Positions 43,482-52,217 are shown, numbered from the stretch's first letter. The stretch is DNA of 64,000 nt from Nocardia arizonensis (GCF_001310275.1 NZ_LGYZ01000107.1:1-64000), one strand, 5' to 3'. The notes: generated by a model not told the origin, from the letters alone. Program-made: numbers and translations.

Positions 43482-44677
43482 CGAATGTCCTCCTGTCGTT
43501 GAACCAGTCGTTGCAACAACCTGTCTCTGTGTAGTTCATCGCGCGCCACGGCTATCGCGGTACGCGCGAGTGCGAGCGAGCCGTCGACGACCGCACGATC
43601 CGCCGAGGCGGTGACACTGGCCGCGGCGAACCCGGGCTGATGTGTCACCGCCCCGCCCGCATCGATGCCGATGACCGGATGGATGCCGGGAAGGACATTG
43701 GTGACATTGCCCATATCGGTACTGCCGAGCGGGCGCCGCTCCTCGAGCTCCGGTGCGATCGGCACACGGCCCAGAGCGGTGATCTGCTCGCGATAGGCAC
43801 TCAACAGTGCCGCATCGGGCGTCAGCTCGGTATACGTCGGCGCGAGCGTACGGATTTCGTGGGTGCAGCCGGTCGCCAGTGCGCCCGCCTCGAAACAAGC
43901 CGACGCTCGTTGCATCAGATCGTCGAGGGATGCGGAGTCGACTGCGCGTAGGTAATACAGCAGTTCCGCACGTCCGGGCACGATGTTGGGGGCTACGCCA
44001 CCGTCGCCGACTATACCGTGAAGTTGCTGCCCCGGCTGGATATGCTGCCGCAGCAATCCCAGCGCGACCTGTGCGACCGTGACCGCGTCCCCGGCGTTTC
44101 GGCCCCGCTCCGGCGCGGCGCTCGCGTGGGCTTCCCGGCCGTGGAACACCACACCGAGATCGGCCAGCGCCAGGGACCGCGCGCCCACGATCTCCGTGGG
44201 GCCGGGATGCACCATCATGGCCATCGCTATGTCGTCGAACACCCCGCGTTCGAGCATGAGCACCTTGCCGCCGCCGCTCTCCTCGGCGGGCGTGCCGAGT
44301 ACGACCACGGTGATCCCGAGGTCGTCGGCCACCTCGGCGAGTCCGAGCCCCGCCCCCACCCCCGCCGCGGCGATGATGTTGTGCCCGCACGCGTGCCCGA
44401 TCTCCGGCAGTGCGTCGTATTCGGCGCAGATGCCGACGGTCAGCTCCCCGCCGCCATAGGTTGCGCGAAACGCGGTGGGCAGGTCACCGACCCCGGTTTC
44501 GACCTCGAACCCGCGCTCGACCAGCGGCTCGAGCGCCTTGGCCACGCTGCGCGTCTCCTCGAACGCCAGTTCCGGTTCGGCGTGGATGGCGTGCGAGAGA
44601 TCGATCAGCCGCGACGACGCGGCCGCGATGGCCTCATCGGAGGCCGCGGCCGTCGCGTCGTCGCGCGGTGCTGGCAT
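43478..44677 (-). CDS. amiB: M20 amidohydrolase (AmiB1-like)
   Basis: 399 residues. M20 features: AIHAEPELAFEE, EYDALPEIGHACGHN, VVLGTPAEESGGGKVLMLE, and STDMGNVTNVLPG with a metal-ligand Asp. A second member of the amidohydrolase pair, perhaps with different substrate range from the amiA product. ATG at 44677; a CAGACT hexamer lies seven bases upstream (44685-44690), so this start may be leaderless. Translationally coupled to amiA. Confidence 0.9.
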   Translation of the reverse strand: MPAPRDDATAAASDEAIAAASSRLIDLSHAIHAEPELAFEETRSVAKALEPLVERGFEVETGVGDLPTAFRATYGGGELTVGICAEYDALPEIGHACGHNIIAAAGVGAGLGLAEVADDLGITVVVLGTPAEESGGGKVLMLERGVFDDIAMAMMVHPGPTEIVGARSLALADLGVVFHGREAHASAAPERGRNAGDAVTVAQVALGLLRQHIQPGQQLHGIVGDGGVAPNIVPGRAELLYYLRAVDSASLDDLMQRASACFEAGALATGCTHEIRTLAPTYTELTPDAALLSAYREQITALGRVPIAPELEERRPLGSTDMGNVTNVLPGIHPVIGIDAGGAVTHQPGFAAASVTASADRAVVDGSLALARTAIAVARDELHRDRLLQRLVQRQEDIR

Positions 44678-44755
44678 GCGTCACAGTCTGGCACCCCCGC
44701 ACCGCACGGACACCCGCGGCGGGTTCGGTTCCCCCGTGTCCGCCCCGGCCGCCGA

Positions 44756-45451
44756 TCAGTAGGCCAGGTTCTCCGGGGTATTGGCCACGGCCAAACCGGC
44801 CAGCGCCTCGGCGTGCAGCGCCCGCTTGATCACACTCAGATTCGGCTTGCGGTTGCCCGCGAGTCCCGCGGCCCGGCCGACGGCGACGTCGAGCAACACC
44901 TCGGCGTCGGCGGCCTGGTCCACGATGCCGGCGGCGACGGCCTCGGCCGCCGGATAGCGGTATCCGGTCGTCATGGCCCGCACGCAGACCTGATTGGCGA
45001 GCCGCCGGGTCAGCAGCGCGTTCATCCCCACGGTGAACGGCATGTCGAGATGCACCTCGGGCAGACACCAGTATCCGCGATCGGCGCGCATGACCCGGAA
45101 GTCGTGCGACACGGCGAGCATCGCCCCGGCGCCGAACGCGTGCCCGTTCAGCGCGGCGACGGTGGGCAGCGGGAAGGTCAGGAGCCTGCTGAAGACGCCG
45201 TGCACTCGATCCAGGTATCCGTGCAGCTCGCCGAAGTTGCCGAGCAGCCAATCGGTGTCGAGTCCATTGCTGTAGAACTTCCCGGTGGCCACGGTGACCA
45301 GCGCCGCCGGGCCTTCGGATGCCTCAACCTCGTCGAGCAGGGCGTGGAATTCATCGATCCAGGACGGATGGAAGCGGTTCTCGCTGTCGGTCTGTCCTTC
45401 GTTCCCGAGATACAGGACGAACACCTCGGCGGCACGCTCCAGATATGGCAT
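44756..45451 (-). CDS. Enoyl-CoA hydratase/isomerase-family protein
   Basis: 231 residues, crotonase fold. Oxyanion-hole segments: KFYSNGLDTDWLL and NGHAFGAGAMLAV, followed by the catalytic-side LPEVHLDMPFTVGM. The shorter length and motif NGLD resemble enoyl-CoA isomerases. It sits between amiB and punA, where the M. tuberculosis order has nothing equivalent, so it may be an insertion. Start at 45451, with a leaderless-type TAGGCT six bases upstream. Confidence 0.83.
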   Translation of the reverse strand: MPYLERAAEVFVLYLGNEGQTDSENRFHPSWIDEFHALLDEVEASEGPAALVTVATGKFYSNGLDTDWLLGNFGELHGYLDRVHGVFSRLLTFPLPTVAALNGHAFGAGAMLAVSHDFRVMRADRGYWCLPEVHLDMPFTVGMNALLTRRLANQVCVRAMTTGYRYPAAEAVAAGIVDQAADAEVLLDVAVGRAAGLAGNRKPNLSVIKRALHAEALAGLAVANTPENLAY

Positions 45452-45457
45452 GCGCGC

Positions 45458-45463
45458 AGCCTA
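45458..45463 (-). promoter_or_regulatory. Leaderless-type -10 of the enoyl-CoA hydratase-like gene
   Basis: TAGGCT on the minus strand, then GCGCGC and the ATG at 45451. Six-base spacing. Confidence 0.55.
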
Positions 45464-45509
45464 GCGATGGTGTGCGCCACCGTGGGACGGCCGCGGCGCC
45501 GCGGTCGAA

Positions 45510-45515
45510 TAGAGT
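45510..45515 (+). promoter_or_regulatory. Leaderless-type -10 of the purine nucleoside phosphorylase gene
   Basis: TAGAGT followed by GGGGCC and the ATG at 45522. Six-base spacing. The opposite promoter of the divergent gene lies only about 50 bases away. Confidence 0.55.
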
Positions 45516-45521
45516 GGGGCC

Positions 45522-46301
45522 ATGCTTGCCGAACAGGCCGCCGCGGCGATCGCCGAACGTACGGGAGTCGAGCGCCACCGGGTCGCGGTGGTCCTCGGAT
45601 CGGGCTGGCAGGACGCGGCCGCCGAGATCGGGACGCCGCTGGCCTCGGTGCCCATGCCGGAACTGCCCGGATTCGGGACGCCGAGCGCGCAGGGTCACGT
45701 CGGCGTGGTGCATTCGGTCGTCGTCGGCGAATCCCCCGTGCTGCTGCTGATGGGTCGCCAGCACCTCTACGAGGGCTACTCGCCCAGCGAAGTGGTGCAC
45801 CCGGTGACCGCGGCCATCGCGGCGGGCGCGCGGACGGTGCTGCTCACCAATGCCGCGGGCGGCATTCGCGAGGGTTTCCAGGTCGGTGAGCCGGTGCTCA
45901 TCAACGATCACCTGAATCTCACCGGTCGCACCCCGCTCACCGGTGCCACCTTCGTGGACCTGGTCGACGCCTGGGACGCGGAACTTCGCGCGCTGGCGCG
46001 CGAGGTCGATCCGAGTCTTTCCGAGGGCGTCTACGCCGGACTCACGGGTCCGCAGTACGAGACACCCGCCGAGATCCGCATGCTGCGCACCATCGGCGCC
46101 GACCTGGTCGGCATGTCGACGGTGCTGGAGGCCATCGCCTGCCGCAGCCTGGGCGCGCGGGTGCTCGGCATATCGCTCGTCACGAATCTGGCCGCCGGGG
46201 TGACCGGTCAGCATCTGTCGCACGCGGAGGTGCTCGCCGAGGGCCGGGCCGCCGCGCCGCGCCTGGGCAAACTGCTGCGCGGCGTGCTGGAACGGCTGTA
46301 G
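45522..46301 (+). CDS. punA: Purine-nucleoside phosphorylase
   Basis: 259 residues, trimeric-type (class II) PNP. Motifs: LGSGWQDAA phosphate loop, GRQHLYEGYSPSEVVHP, TNAAGGIREGFQVGE, GLTGPQYETPAEIRML and the base-binding Asn region VTNLAAGV. Cleaves purine (deoxy)nucleosides with phosphate to base plus (deoxy)ribose 1-phosphate; pmmB, ten bases downstream, could act on the sugar phosphate. Same place as deoD/punA (Rv3307) in M. tuberculosis. Confidence 0.94.
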   Translation: MLAEQAAAAIAERTGVERHRVAVVLGSGWQDAAAEIGTPLASVPMPELPGFGTPSAQGHVGVVHSVVVGESPVLLLMGRQHLYEGYSPSEVVHPVTAAIAAGARTVLLTNAAGGIREGFQVGEPVLINDHLNLTGRTPLTGATFVDLVDAWDAELRALAREVDPSLSEGVYAGLTGPQYETPAEIRMLRTIGADLVGMSTVLEAIACRSLGARVLGISLVTNLAAGVTGQHLSHAEVLAEGRAAAPRLGKLLRGVLERL

Positions 46302-46311
46302 CGGCCCGCCG

Positions 46312-47847
46312 ATGCTGAGATTCGGCACCGCCGGTCTGCGCGGACCGCTCGTCGCGGGTCCCGACGGCATGAACTCCGACACGGTCGCCCGCGCCACGGC
46401 GGGTCTGGCCGACTGGTTGCGCGGACGCTGTCTCGGCGGCGGAGTGGTGGTCGTCGGCCGCGACGCGCGGCACGGTTCCGCCGAATTCGCCGCGGTCACG
46501 GCCGAGGTCTTCGCCGCCGCCGGGTTCGCGGTCCTGCGCCTGCCCGATCCGGTGCCGACGCCGCTGGTGGCCTACGCCGTGCGGCAGCTGCGCGCGGTCG
46601 CGGGCGTGCAGATCACCGCGTCGCACAATCCGGCCACCGACAACGGGTACAAGGTCTACCTGGACGGCGGCGCACAGCTCATTCCGCCCGCCGATGCCGA
46701 GATCGAGGCCGCCATCGCCGCCGTGCGCACCCCGGTCCCGCGCGCCGACGACGCCGGGGGCGCGCGCGACCCTCGGATCGGCGCGGTGCTCGGCGAGGAC
46801 CCGGCGGCGGAGCTGATGCGCCGCTATCTCGCGCGGGCCGCGCGGCTGCCGGAACTGCTCGGTGGGCCGGGTGCCCGCGCCGAAATCCGCATCGCACTGA
46901 CCGCCCTGCACGGCGTCGGCGGCGCGACGGCGCTGGCGGCATTGCGGGCCGCCGGATTCGCCGACGTGCACGTGGTGGCCGAGCAGTTCGATCCCGACCC
47001 CGATTTCCCGACGGTCGCCTTCCCCAACCCGGAGGAACCCGGCGCCACCGATCGGCTGCTGGAACTGGCCGACCGGGTCGGGGCCGACATGGCCGTCGCC
47101 CTCGACCCCGATGCCGATCGCTGTGCGATCGGCATACCGTGCGCCGACGGGTGGCGCATGTTGCGCGGCGACGAAACCGGTGTGCTGCTGGCCGATCGGA
47201 TCCTGCGTACCGCCCCGCCGGACGCGCTGGTCGCCACGACGATCGTGTCCTCACGGCTGCTGTCGCGATTGGCGCGGGCACGCGGGGCGCGCTACGCCGA
47301 GACGCTCACCGGTTTCAAATGGCTGGTACGCGCGGGTGACGGCCTTGTCTACGCCTACGAGGAGGCCATCGGCCACTGCGTCGACCCGGCCGAGGTCCGC
47401 GACAAGGACGGGATCACGGCCGCGGTGGTCGCCGCCGACACGGTGTCGCTGTTGAAGGCGGCGGGCCGCACGCTCACCGACGAACTCGACGACTACGCCG
47501 TGGAATTCGGTCTGCACGCGGGAGACCAGGTGTCGCTGCGCTCGGCCGACAGCGCGTCGGCGGGCGCGGTGCTGGCCCGATTGCGCGATGCGCCGCCGAC
47601 CATCGTGGCGGGCGTGCCGATGACCTGCACCGATCAGTCGCGGGTCCGCGGGCCGCTGCGCACCGACGCGGTGGTACTCGAGGGCGGCGGCAGCCGGGTG
47701 GTGATCCGCCCCTCCGGCACCGAGCCGAAACTCAAGTGCTACCTGGAGGTCGTCGAACCCGTCGCGGACCGCTCCGCGCTGGCCGTCGCGCGAAAGTCCG
47801 CGGCCGAGAGGCTTTCCCGGCTGCGGCAGTTCTGCGCCGCACTCTGA
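46312..47847 (+). CDS. pmmB: Phosphomannomutase/phosphopentomutase, N-terminally short
   Basis: 511 residues. Alpha-D-phosphohexomutase fold with catalytic Ser loop TASHNPATDNGYK, metal loop DPDADRCAIG, sugar loop GDETGVLLAD region and phosphate loop RPSGTEPKLK. The first residue is already in the FGTAGLRG motif, whereas M. tuberculosis PmmB (Rv3308, 534 aa) carries about 35 residues before it; no start codon upstream in frame is available before punA. Such enzymes interconvert sugar 1- and 6-phosphates or deoxyribose 1-/5-phosphates, fitting with punA, deoA and cdd nearby. Ends in a hairpin. Confidence 0.88.
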   Translation: MLRFGTAGLRGPLVAGPDGMNSDTVARATAGLADWLRGRCLGGGVVVVGRDARHGSAEFAAVTAEVFAAAGFAVLRLPDPVPTPLVAYAVRQLRAVAGVQITASHNPATDNGYKVYLDGGAQLIPPADAEIEAAIAAVRTPVPRADDAGGARDPRIGAVLGEDPAAELMRRYLARAARLPELLGGPGARAEIRIALTALHGVGGATALAALRAAGFADVHVVAEQFDPDPDFPTVAFPNPEEPGATDRLLELADRVGADMAVALDPDADRCAIGIPCADGWRMLRGDETGVLLADRILRTAPPDALVATTIVSSRLLSRLARARGARYAETLTGFKWLVRAGDGLVYAYEEAIGHCVDPAEVRDKDGITAAVVAADTVSLLKAAGRTLTDELDDYAVEFGLHAGDQVSLRSADSASAGAVLARLRDAPPTIVAGVPMTCTDQSRVRGPLRTDAVVLEGGGSRVVIRPSGTEPKLKCYLEVVEPVADRSALAVARKSAAERLSRLRQFCAAL

Positions 47848-47861
47848 GCGGCCGCGCTCGG

Positions 47862-47885
47862 GGCGATCGCGCCGCCGCGATCGCC
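47862..47885. terminator. Hairpin terminator between pmmB and upp
   Basis: Arms GGCGATCGCG (47862-47871) and CGCGATCGCC (47876-47885) with a 4-base loop, in the 130-base gap between the converging genes. Confidence 0.75.
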
Positions 47886-47977
47886 ACCCGCGGCATTGGA
47901 TGAATCGCACCGTGGCGCAACGCCGCCCGCGAGCGTTCACATCCGCAACCGCTCCTCGCCACGTACCGACAGCCGGT

Positions 47978-48601
47978 TCAGCGCGGGCCGAACTGGCGGT
48001 CGCCCGCGTCGCCGAGTCCGGGCACGATGTAGGCGTTCTCGTTGAGTCCGGCGTCGACCACCGCCGTCACCAGTCGTACCGGATGGCCCGAATCAGTCAG
48101 CGCCGCAATGCCTTCCGGCGCGGCCACCACGCACACCGCGGTGATGTCCGCGGCGCCCCGCGCGACGAGCAGGTCGAGGGTGTGACGCATGGACCCGCCC
48201 GTGGCCAGCATGGGATCGAGCACGTAGACCGGGATACCGGCCAGATCCTCGGGCAGCGATTCCATATAGGGCATCGGCAGATGGCTCGATTCGTCGCGGG
48301 CGATACCGACGAATCCCACACGGGCGTCGGGGATCAGCCCGGCCGCGGCGTCGATCATGCCGAGTCCGGCCCGCAGCACCGGGACCAGCAGCGGCGGCGC
48401 GGCCAGCCGCACACCCTCGGCGGGTGCGACCGGAGTCGTGATCTCGAAGCGGGTCACGGTGGCCTCGCGCAGCGCCTCGTAGACGAGGATCGCGGTGAGA
48501 TCGCGTAAAGCCGCGCGGAAGACGGGATTCGGCGTCCGCAGGTCCCGCATGGTGGTGAGCAGACTGGCGGCGAGCGGGTGATCCACGATGTGCGTGCGCA
48601 T
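47978..48601 (-). CDS. upp: Uracil phosphoribosyltransferase
   Basis: 207 residues. PRTase motifs: VPVLRAGLGMIDAAAGLIP, PRPP-binding VYVLDPMLATGGSMRHTLDLL and the C-terminal uracil-binding VDAGLNENAYIVPGLGDAGD. Converts uracil plus PRPP to UMP. Counterpart of Rv3309c, next to pmmB. Leaderless-type TATCGT six bases before the ATG at 48601. Convergent with pmmB. Confidence 0.95.
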   Translation of the reverse strand: MRTHIVDHPLAASLLTTMRDLRTPNPVFRAALRDLTAILVYEALREATVTRFEITTPVAPAEGVRLAAPPLLVPVLRAGLGMIDAAAGLIPDARVGFVGIARDESSHLPMPYMESLPEDLAGIPVYVLDPMLATGGSMRHTLDLLVARGAADITAVCVVAAPEGIAALTDSGHPVRLVTAVVDAGLNENAYIVPGLGDAGDRQFGPR

Positions 48602-48607
48602 GAGGGA

Positions 48608-48613
48608 ACGATA
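48608..48613 (-). promoter_or_regulatory. Leaderless-type -10 of upp
   Basis: TATCGT on the minus strand with TCCCTC before the ATG at 48601. Six-base spacing. Confidence 0.5.
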
Positions 48614-48748
48614 AGGTCGACGGCGAGTTCGGTGCCGGACGACGGGCCCGAGAATTTTTCCGAACAGGGCGGAACCGATCGGGAAGGTAGCGCGTCGAAC
48701 TAGGTGGATGACGTACTCTGCCTGGGAACAACGGATGGGGGATGCACT

Positions 48749-49066
48749 ATGCGAAAGATGTCGGCGGATGCCGAAGGCATCGGGGTGTACAGCGCCACGG
48801 CCGAATCCATGTCCGGCGAGATGGCCGCCGCGGCCACGAGCGCGGCGGGCGCGTCACCCGCACTGCTCGGCCCGATCATGGGCCTCATCGGCGCGGATTT
48901 CACGACCGCCTACGCCGCGGCGCACGCGGGCCATGTCGCGTCCATCGGGCAACTGTCGGCGGTCCTGTCCAGCCTCGGTGGCGCCACCGCGGGCGCGGCG
49001 ACGGTCCTCACGGAGACGGATCTGAACAATGCCGCAGCCCTGAAGACCGCCGATCTGGACGGATGA
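48749..49066 (+). CDS. ESX-secretion-associated protein, EspC/DUF2580-like
   Basis: 105 residues, Ala/Gly-rich helical protein resembling the EspC/type VII secretion-target family (YSATAESMSGEMAAAATSAA, GPIMGLIGADFTTAYAAAHA, VLTETDLNNAAALK). ATG at 48749 is preceded by GGGGGA; the open frame to 48704 is less plausible. Such proteins are exported by ESX systems as partners. First gene of a four-gene cluster with a hydrolase, which argues for a secreted effector pair. No ESX machinery gene lies in the window. Confidence 0.62.
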   Translation: MRKMSADAEGIGVYSATAESMSGEMAAAATSAAGASPALLGPIMGLIGADFTTAYAAAHAGHVASIGQLSAVLSSLGGATAGAATVLTETDLNNAAALKTADLDG

Positions 49067-49070
49067 GCCG

Positions 49071-50201
49071 GTGATCGATATCAATGTGCTCGCCAAGCCG
49101 CTGCTCGACCTGCTGTCGAGTTTCGGCACGGGCGTCATGCCGTCCGGCGGTCCGTCCGAGGCGCTGACAGCCACTTCCGGCGTGCTCGACCAGTTGCACC
49201 AGGTGAGCCGCAACAGCATCAACCAGATGAACACCGCCTGGGACGGCGTCGCAGCCGACGCGGCGACCTCCAAGGCGCTGCGCGTGCAGACTTCGGCCGC
49301 CACCATCTCCGATCGCGGCACCGAGATGGCCTCGGTCGTAGACCAGGCCGCGGCCCACGTCGAGACCGGGCAGAAGGATCTCAACGGCATCGTCCAGTCC
49401 TTCGTCGCCGAGGCCACCGCGCTGGGTCCGGCCATCGCGACGCCCGCAGGTCTGACGGTGCTCGTCGGCTCGGCCATCGACCACCTGAACCAGGGGTTGA
49501 CGGTGGTGGGCCGCACCCAGAACGAGCTGAACACCCAGACCGCGGCGATGAACGAGCTGACGCCGCCGCCGTCCACCTCCACCGCGTCCATGCCCGCCGC
49601 GCTCACTTCGACGGTGAAGTCCGGGCTCGACGGCCTGGTCGGGCTCGCGAGCGGCGCGGGCAGCCTGGTGAGCACCGTCAGCAAGCCGCTGTCCAACGCG
49701 GCGTCGGCCGCCACCACCCCCGCGGCAAGCAAATCGGCCTCCACCGGCGGCACCCCGAGTACGCAGAACACCAATCCCACGCCGTCCAACGCGGCGGAGG
49801 GCTCCGGCGTGAAGATCACACTGCCCGACGGCAGTGTCGTCGAAGCGCCGAACGAGAAGGCGGCCACGGCGGTGAAGGCGGCGATCGGCGCGGTCGGCAC
49901 ACCCTACGTCTGGGGCGGCAACACCCCCGGATCCGGTATCGACTGCTCCGGCCTCACGAAATACGCCTACGGCGAGGCGGGCGTCGATCTGCCGCGCCTG
50001 GCCCAGGAACAAGGGATCGGACACCCCCAGGTGTCGCCCGGTGATCTGATGCCGGGCGATCTGGCCGTATGGGACGGCCACGTCGCCATGGTCATCGGTA
50101 ACGGGCAACTCGTCGAGGCCGGTGATCCGGTCTCGATCAGCGCCATCCGAACGGAGAACATTGGTATGGAGTTCTACGGCTTCTACAGGCCCACCGAATG
50201 A
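49071..50201 (+). CDS. NlpC/P60 (C40) peptidoglycan endopeptidase with helical N-terminal domain
   Basis: 376 residues. Residues 1-160 are helical and lack a signal peptide, resembling WXG100-like or ESX-exported N-terminal domains (HQVSRNSINQMNTAWDGVAA, including a WDG turn). A Ser/Thr/Pro linker follows. The C-terminal domain has the C40 catalytic Cys292 (GIDCSGL), His337 (DGHVAMVIGN) and the third-position element VEAGDP, so it should cleave peptidoglycan peptides. Four bases after the EspC-like gene. The stop overlaps the next ATG. Likely export by type VII secretion rather than Sec; inferred. Confidence 0.83.
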   Translation: MIDINVLAKPLLDLLSSFGTGVMPSGGPSEALTATSGVLDQLHQVSRNSINQMNTAWDGVAADAATSKALRVQTSAATISDRGTEMASVVDQAAAHVETGQKDLNGIVQSFVAEATALGPAIATPAGLTVLVGSAIDHLNQGLTVVGRTQNELNTQTAAMNELTPPPSTSTASMPAALTSTVKSGLDGLVGLASGAGSLVSTVSKPLSNAASAATTPAASKSASTGGTPSTQNTNPTPSNAAEGSGVKITLPDGSVVEAPNEKAATAVKAAIGAVGTPYVWGGNTPGSGIDCSGLTKYAYGEAGVDLPRLAQEQGIGHPQVSPGDLMPGDLAVWDGHVAMVIGNGQLVEAGDPVSISAIRTENIGMEFYGFYRPTE

Positions 50202-50560
50202 GTCAACCGGTGAATCCCCAGCAATCGCAGCCGGTCCCCAATGTGACGGTCGCGGGAAGCACCAATCGGTCGGGCACCATTTCGGTGCGCGCCACCGATC
50301 AGGGCATGCCCATCGAGATCAAATTCGAGCGCAGCGAATACCGTTACGGCGCAGCGGCCCTCGCCGCGGAGATTCTGCGGCTCACCCAGCGCTCCAGCAT
50401 CGCCGCGCGCGCCCGCCGCCGGGAGATCCTCACCGAGGCCGGTATGCCCGCCGATATCCTCGACCGCCTCGGCCTGCCCACCCGGCAGCAGGCGGTGGAC
50501 GAATTGGACCGCATCGATGATGCCGACACCGGGCCGACGAGCTGGATGAGGCCGGTATGA
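50198..50560 (+). CDS. Hypothetical protein of the ESX-associated cassette
   Basis: 120 residues, soluble, no signal or membrane segment. N-terminal beta-rich half (VTVAGSTNRSGTISVRATD, FERSEYRYGAAAL) and C-terminal Arg/Ala-rich helices. Overlaps the peptidase stop by four bases and is followed 25 bases later by a YbaB-like gene. No family assignment. By position it could be a chaperone or immunity-like partner of the peptidase. Confidence 0.55.
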   Translation: MSQPVNPQQSQPVPNVTVAGSTNRSGTISVRATDQGMPIEIKFERSEYRYGAAALAAEILRLTQRSSIAARARRREILTEAGMPADILDRLGLPTRQQAVDELDRIDDADTGPTSWMRPV

Positions 50561-50585
50561 CCAACTCGACTACGGAGGTGCCCGC

Positions 50586-50933
50586 GTGAGCGCCGAGATG
50601 GATGCACTCGTCGCGAACGCGACGGCCAAACTGGAGGCGCTCGAGGCCGCGCTCTACGGCCTCGAGCAGGTGCGCGGGCAGTTCACCACCGAGGACGGTG
50701 TGGTCAGCGTCGAGGTGAACAGCGACGGCGCGCTGGTCGGTCTCACGCTCTCGGAGGGGGTCACCTCCATGGCTCCCGCCGATGTCGGTCAGCTGATCAT
50801 ATGGGCCTGTCGACAGGCATCCGAGGACGCGGGCGCACAGCGTTCGAAGGTCGTTGCGACACTGAACGAGTCGTTCGCGCCCGCCGCGCCGGGTGCCGAA
50901 GGCGTCGTTGGGGGCGGGCCGGATAGTGCCTGA
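50586..50933 (+). CDS. YbaB/EbfC-family protein
   Basis: 115 residues. Helix-strand-helix layout of the YbaB/EbfC fold (LEALEAALYGLEQVRGQFTT, then VSVEVNSDGALVGLTLSEGV). YbaB proteins bind DNA or associate with cell-surface loci; in actinomycetes many paralogues are encoded in ESX-associated clusters and are not nucleoid proteins. GTG start at 50586 follows GGAGG. Last gene of the cassette. Confidence 0.68.
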   Translation: MSAEMDALVANATAKLEALEAALYGLEQVRGQFTTEDGVVSVEVNSDGALVGLTLSEGVTSMAPADVGQLIIWACRQASEDAGAQRSKVVATLNESFAPAAPGAEGVVGGGPDSA

Positions 50934-50946
50934 CACGGAAGGTCGA

Positions 50947-50952
50947 TAGGCT
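50947..50952 (+). promoter_or_regulatory. Leaderless-type -10 of the Rv3311-like gene
   Basis: TAGGCT with seven bases (TCGGGAC) before the ATG at 50960. Confidence 0.45.
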
Positions 50953-50959
50953 TCGGGAC

Positions 50960-52210
50960 ATGGCTTCTGGAGACATCGTCCCGATCGAGCTCGGCCTGAC
51001 CGACGGCGATCTCGTCACCCTGTGGGCACCGCGTTGGCGAGACGGTGACGACGAGTGGGAGGCGTTCCTCGGACACGAGGATGCGCTGTACGGATTCGAG
51101 TCCGTGGCGGAGTTGGCTGCGTTCATCCGCACCGACTCCGACAACGATCTCGTCGACCATCCGGCATGGAAAATCGTCGCCGGACTGTCGGCGGCGGAAC
51201 TCGAGCCGGAAGAGGATCACTCCTACGATCTGGTCGCCGTTCCCGAGCTGGCCGCGGGCGATCCCGACTCGGACGTCATCGCCGAGCTCGAGGACACCCT
51301 CGCGATGGTGCGCAATATCGGCGAGGTCTGCGAACTGGAGGTGGTGAACAAGTTCTTCAGCTCGCATCCGGTGCTCGGCGCTCTGCCCGCCGGTATCAGC
51401 TCCTTCGTCGGGCGCGACGGCGAGGAACTGTGGGACCAGATCGGCGCGGCCATCGCCAAGGACTGGGACGCGGTGCTCGACGCCATCGATTCGGTGGTCT
51501 CCACCCCCGAGGTCGACTCGGTCGCGGTCGCGGTCGCCGAGGCCGAATTGCTGGCCGCGGAGGAGAACGTCATCGACGCCGAGGACGCGGTCGACAGCGA
51601 GGAGGACGAGGAATTCGAAGCCGTCGACCTCGATGACGAGGACGAGGAAGACGACGAAGAGGAGACCTTCTGGCACGAGGTCGGCATCGACCCCGTCAAG
51701 ATCGTCACCTCCGACGGCGCTTACTTCACGCTGCGCTGTTACCTCGACGACGATCCCATCTTCCTCGGCAAGGACGGCGCCATCTCCGTCTTCGGCTCCG
51801 AAAAGGCCCTCGCGCGCTATCTGGCCGACGATCACGAGCACGACCTTGCCCGGGTGAGCACCTACACCGACGTGCAGACCGCGGCGGTGGACGGATCGCT
51901 GGAGGTCGAGGTCAGCGAGGAGAACGTCTACGTCCTCCAAGGGCTCGCCGAGGATCTGTCGAACGGCCCCGACGCGGTGGACGTCGACCAACTCGACCTC
52001 GCGGTGGAACTGTTCACCGACGCCGCCGACTATGCCGAGGACGACACGGTGGAGCAGGCGCTGGCGCAGTCCACGCCCCTGGGCTGGTATGTCTCCTACT
52101 TGCTGAATCCCGACCCGACGCGCTTGGCGCCGAACCCGCCGTTCGACGCCGAGGCACAGAATTGGCGAGAGTTGGAGAGGGCCTTCGAGGGCCGTTTGGT
52201 ACGGAAATAG
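50960..52210 (+). CDS. Acidic conserved actinobacterial protein (Rv3311-like)
   Basis: 416 residues, pI clearly acidic, without signal peptide or membrane helix. Three parts: N-terminal domain (DIVPIELGLTDGDLVTLWAP, residues 1-190), an acidic Asp/Glu linker (about 205-235), and a C-terminal domain that repeats the N-terminal pattern (KIVTSDGAYFTLRCYLDDDP). M. tuberculosis Rv3311, in the same neighbourhood, is of similar length and annotated only as conserved. Function unknown. A hairpin follows the stop. Confidence 0.75.
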   Translation: MASGDIVPIELGLTDGDLVTLWAPRWRDGDDEWEAFLGHEDALYGFESVAELAAFIRTDSDNDLVDHPAWKIVAGLSAAELEPEEDHSYDLVAVPELAAGDPDSDVIAELEDTLAMVRNIGEVCELEVVNKFFSSHPVLGALPAGISSFVGRDGEELWDQIGAAIAKDWDAVLDAIDSVVSTPEVDSVAVAVAEAELLAAEENVIDAEDAVDSEEDEEFEAVDLDDEDEEDDEEETFWHEVGIDPVKIVTSDGAYFTLRCYLDDDPIFLGKDGAISVFGSEKALARYLADDHEHDLARVSTYTDVQTAAVDGSLEVEVSEENVYVLQGLAEDLSNGPDAVDVDQLDLAVELFTDAADYAEDDTVEQALAQSTPLGWYVSYLLNPDPTRLAPNPPFDAEAQNWRELERAFEGRLVRK

Positions 52211-52217
52211 CGGCTGC

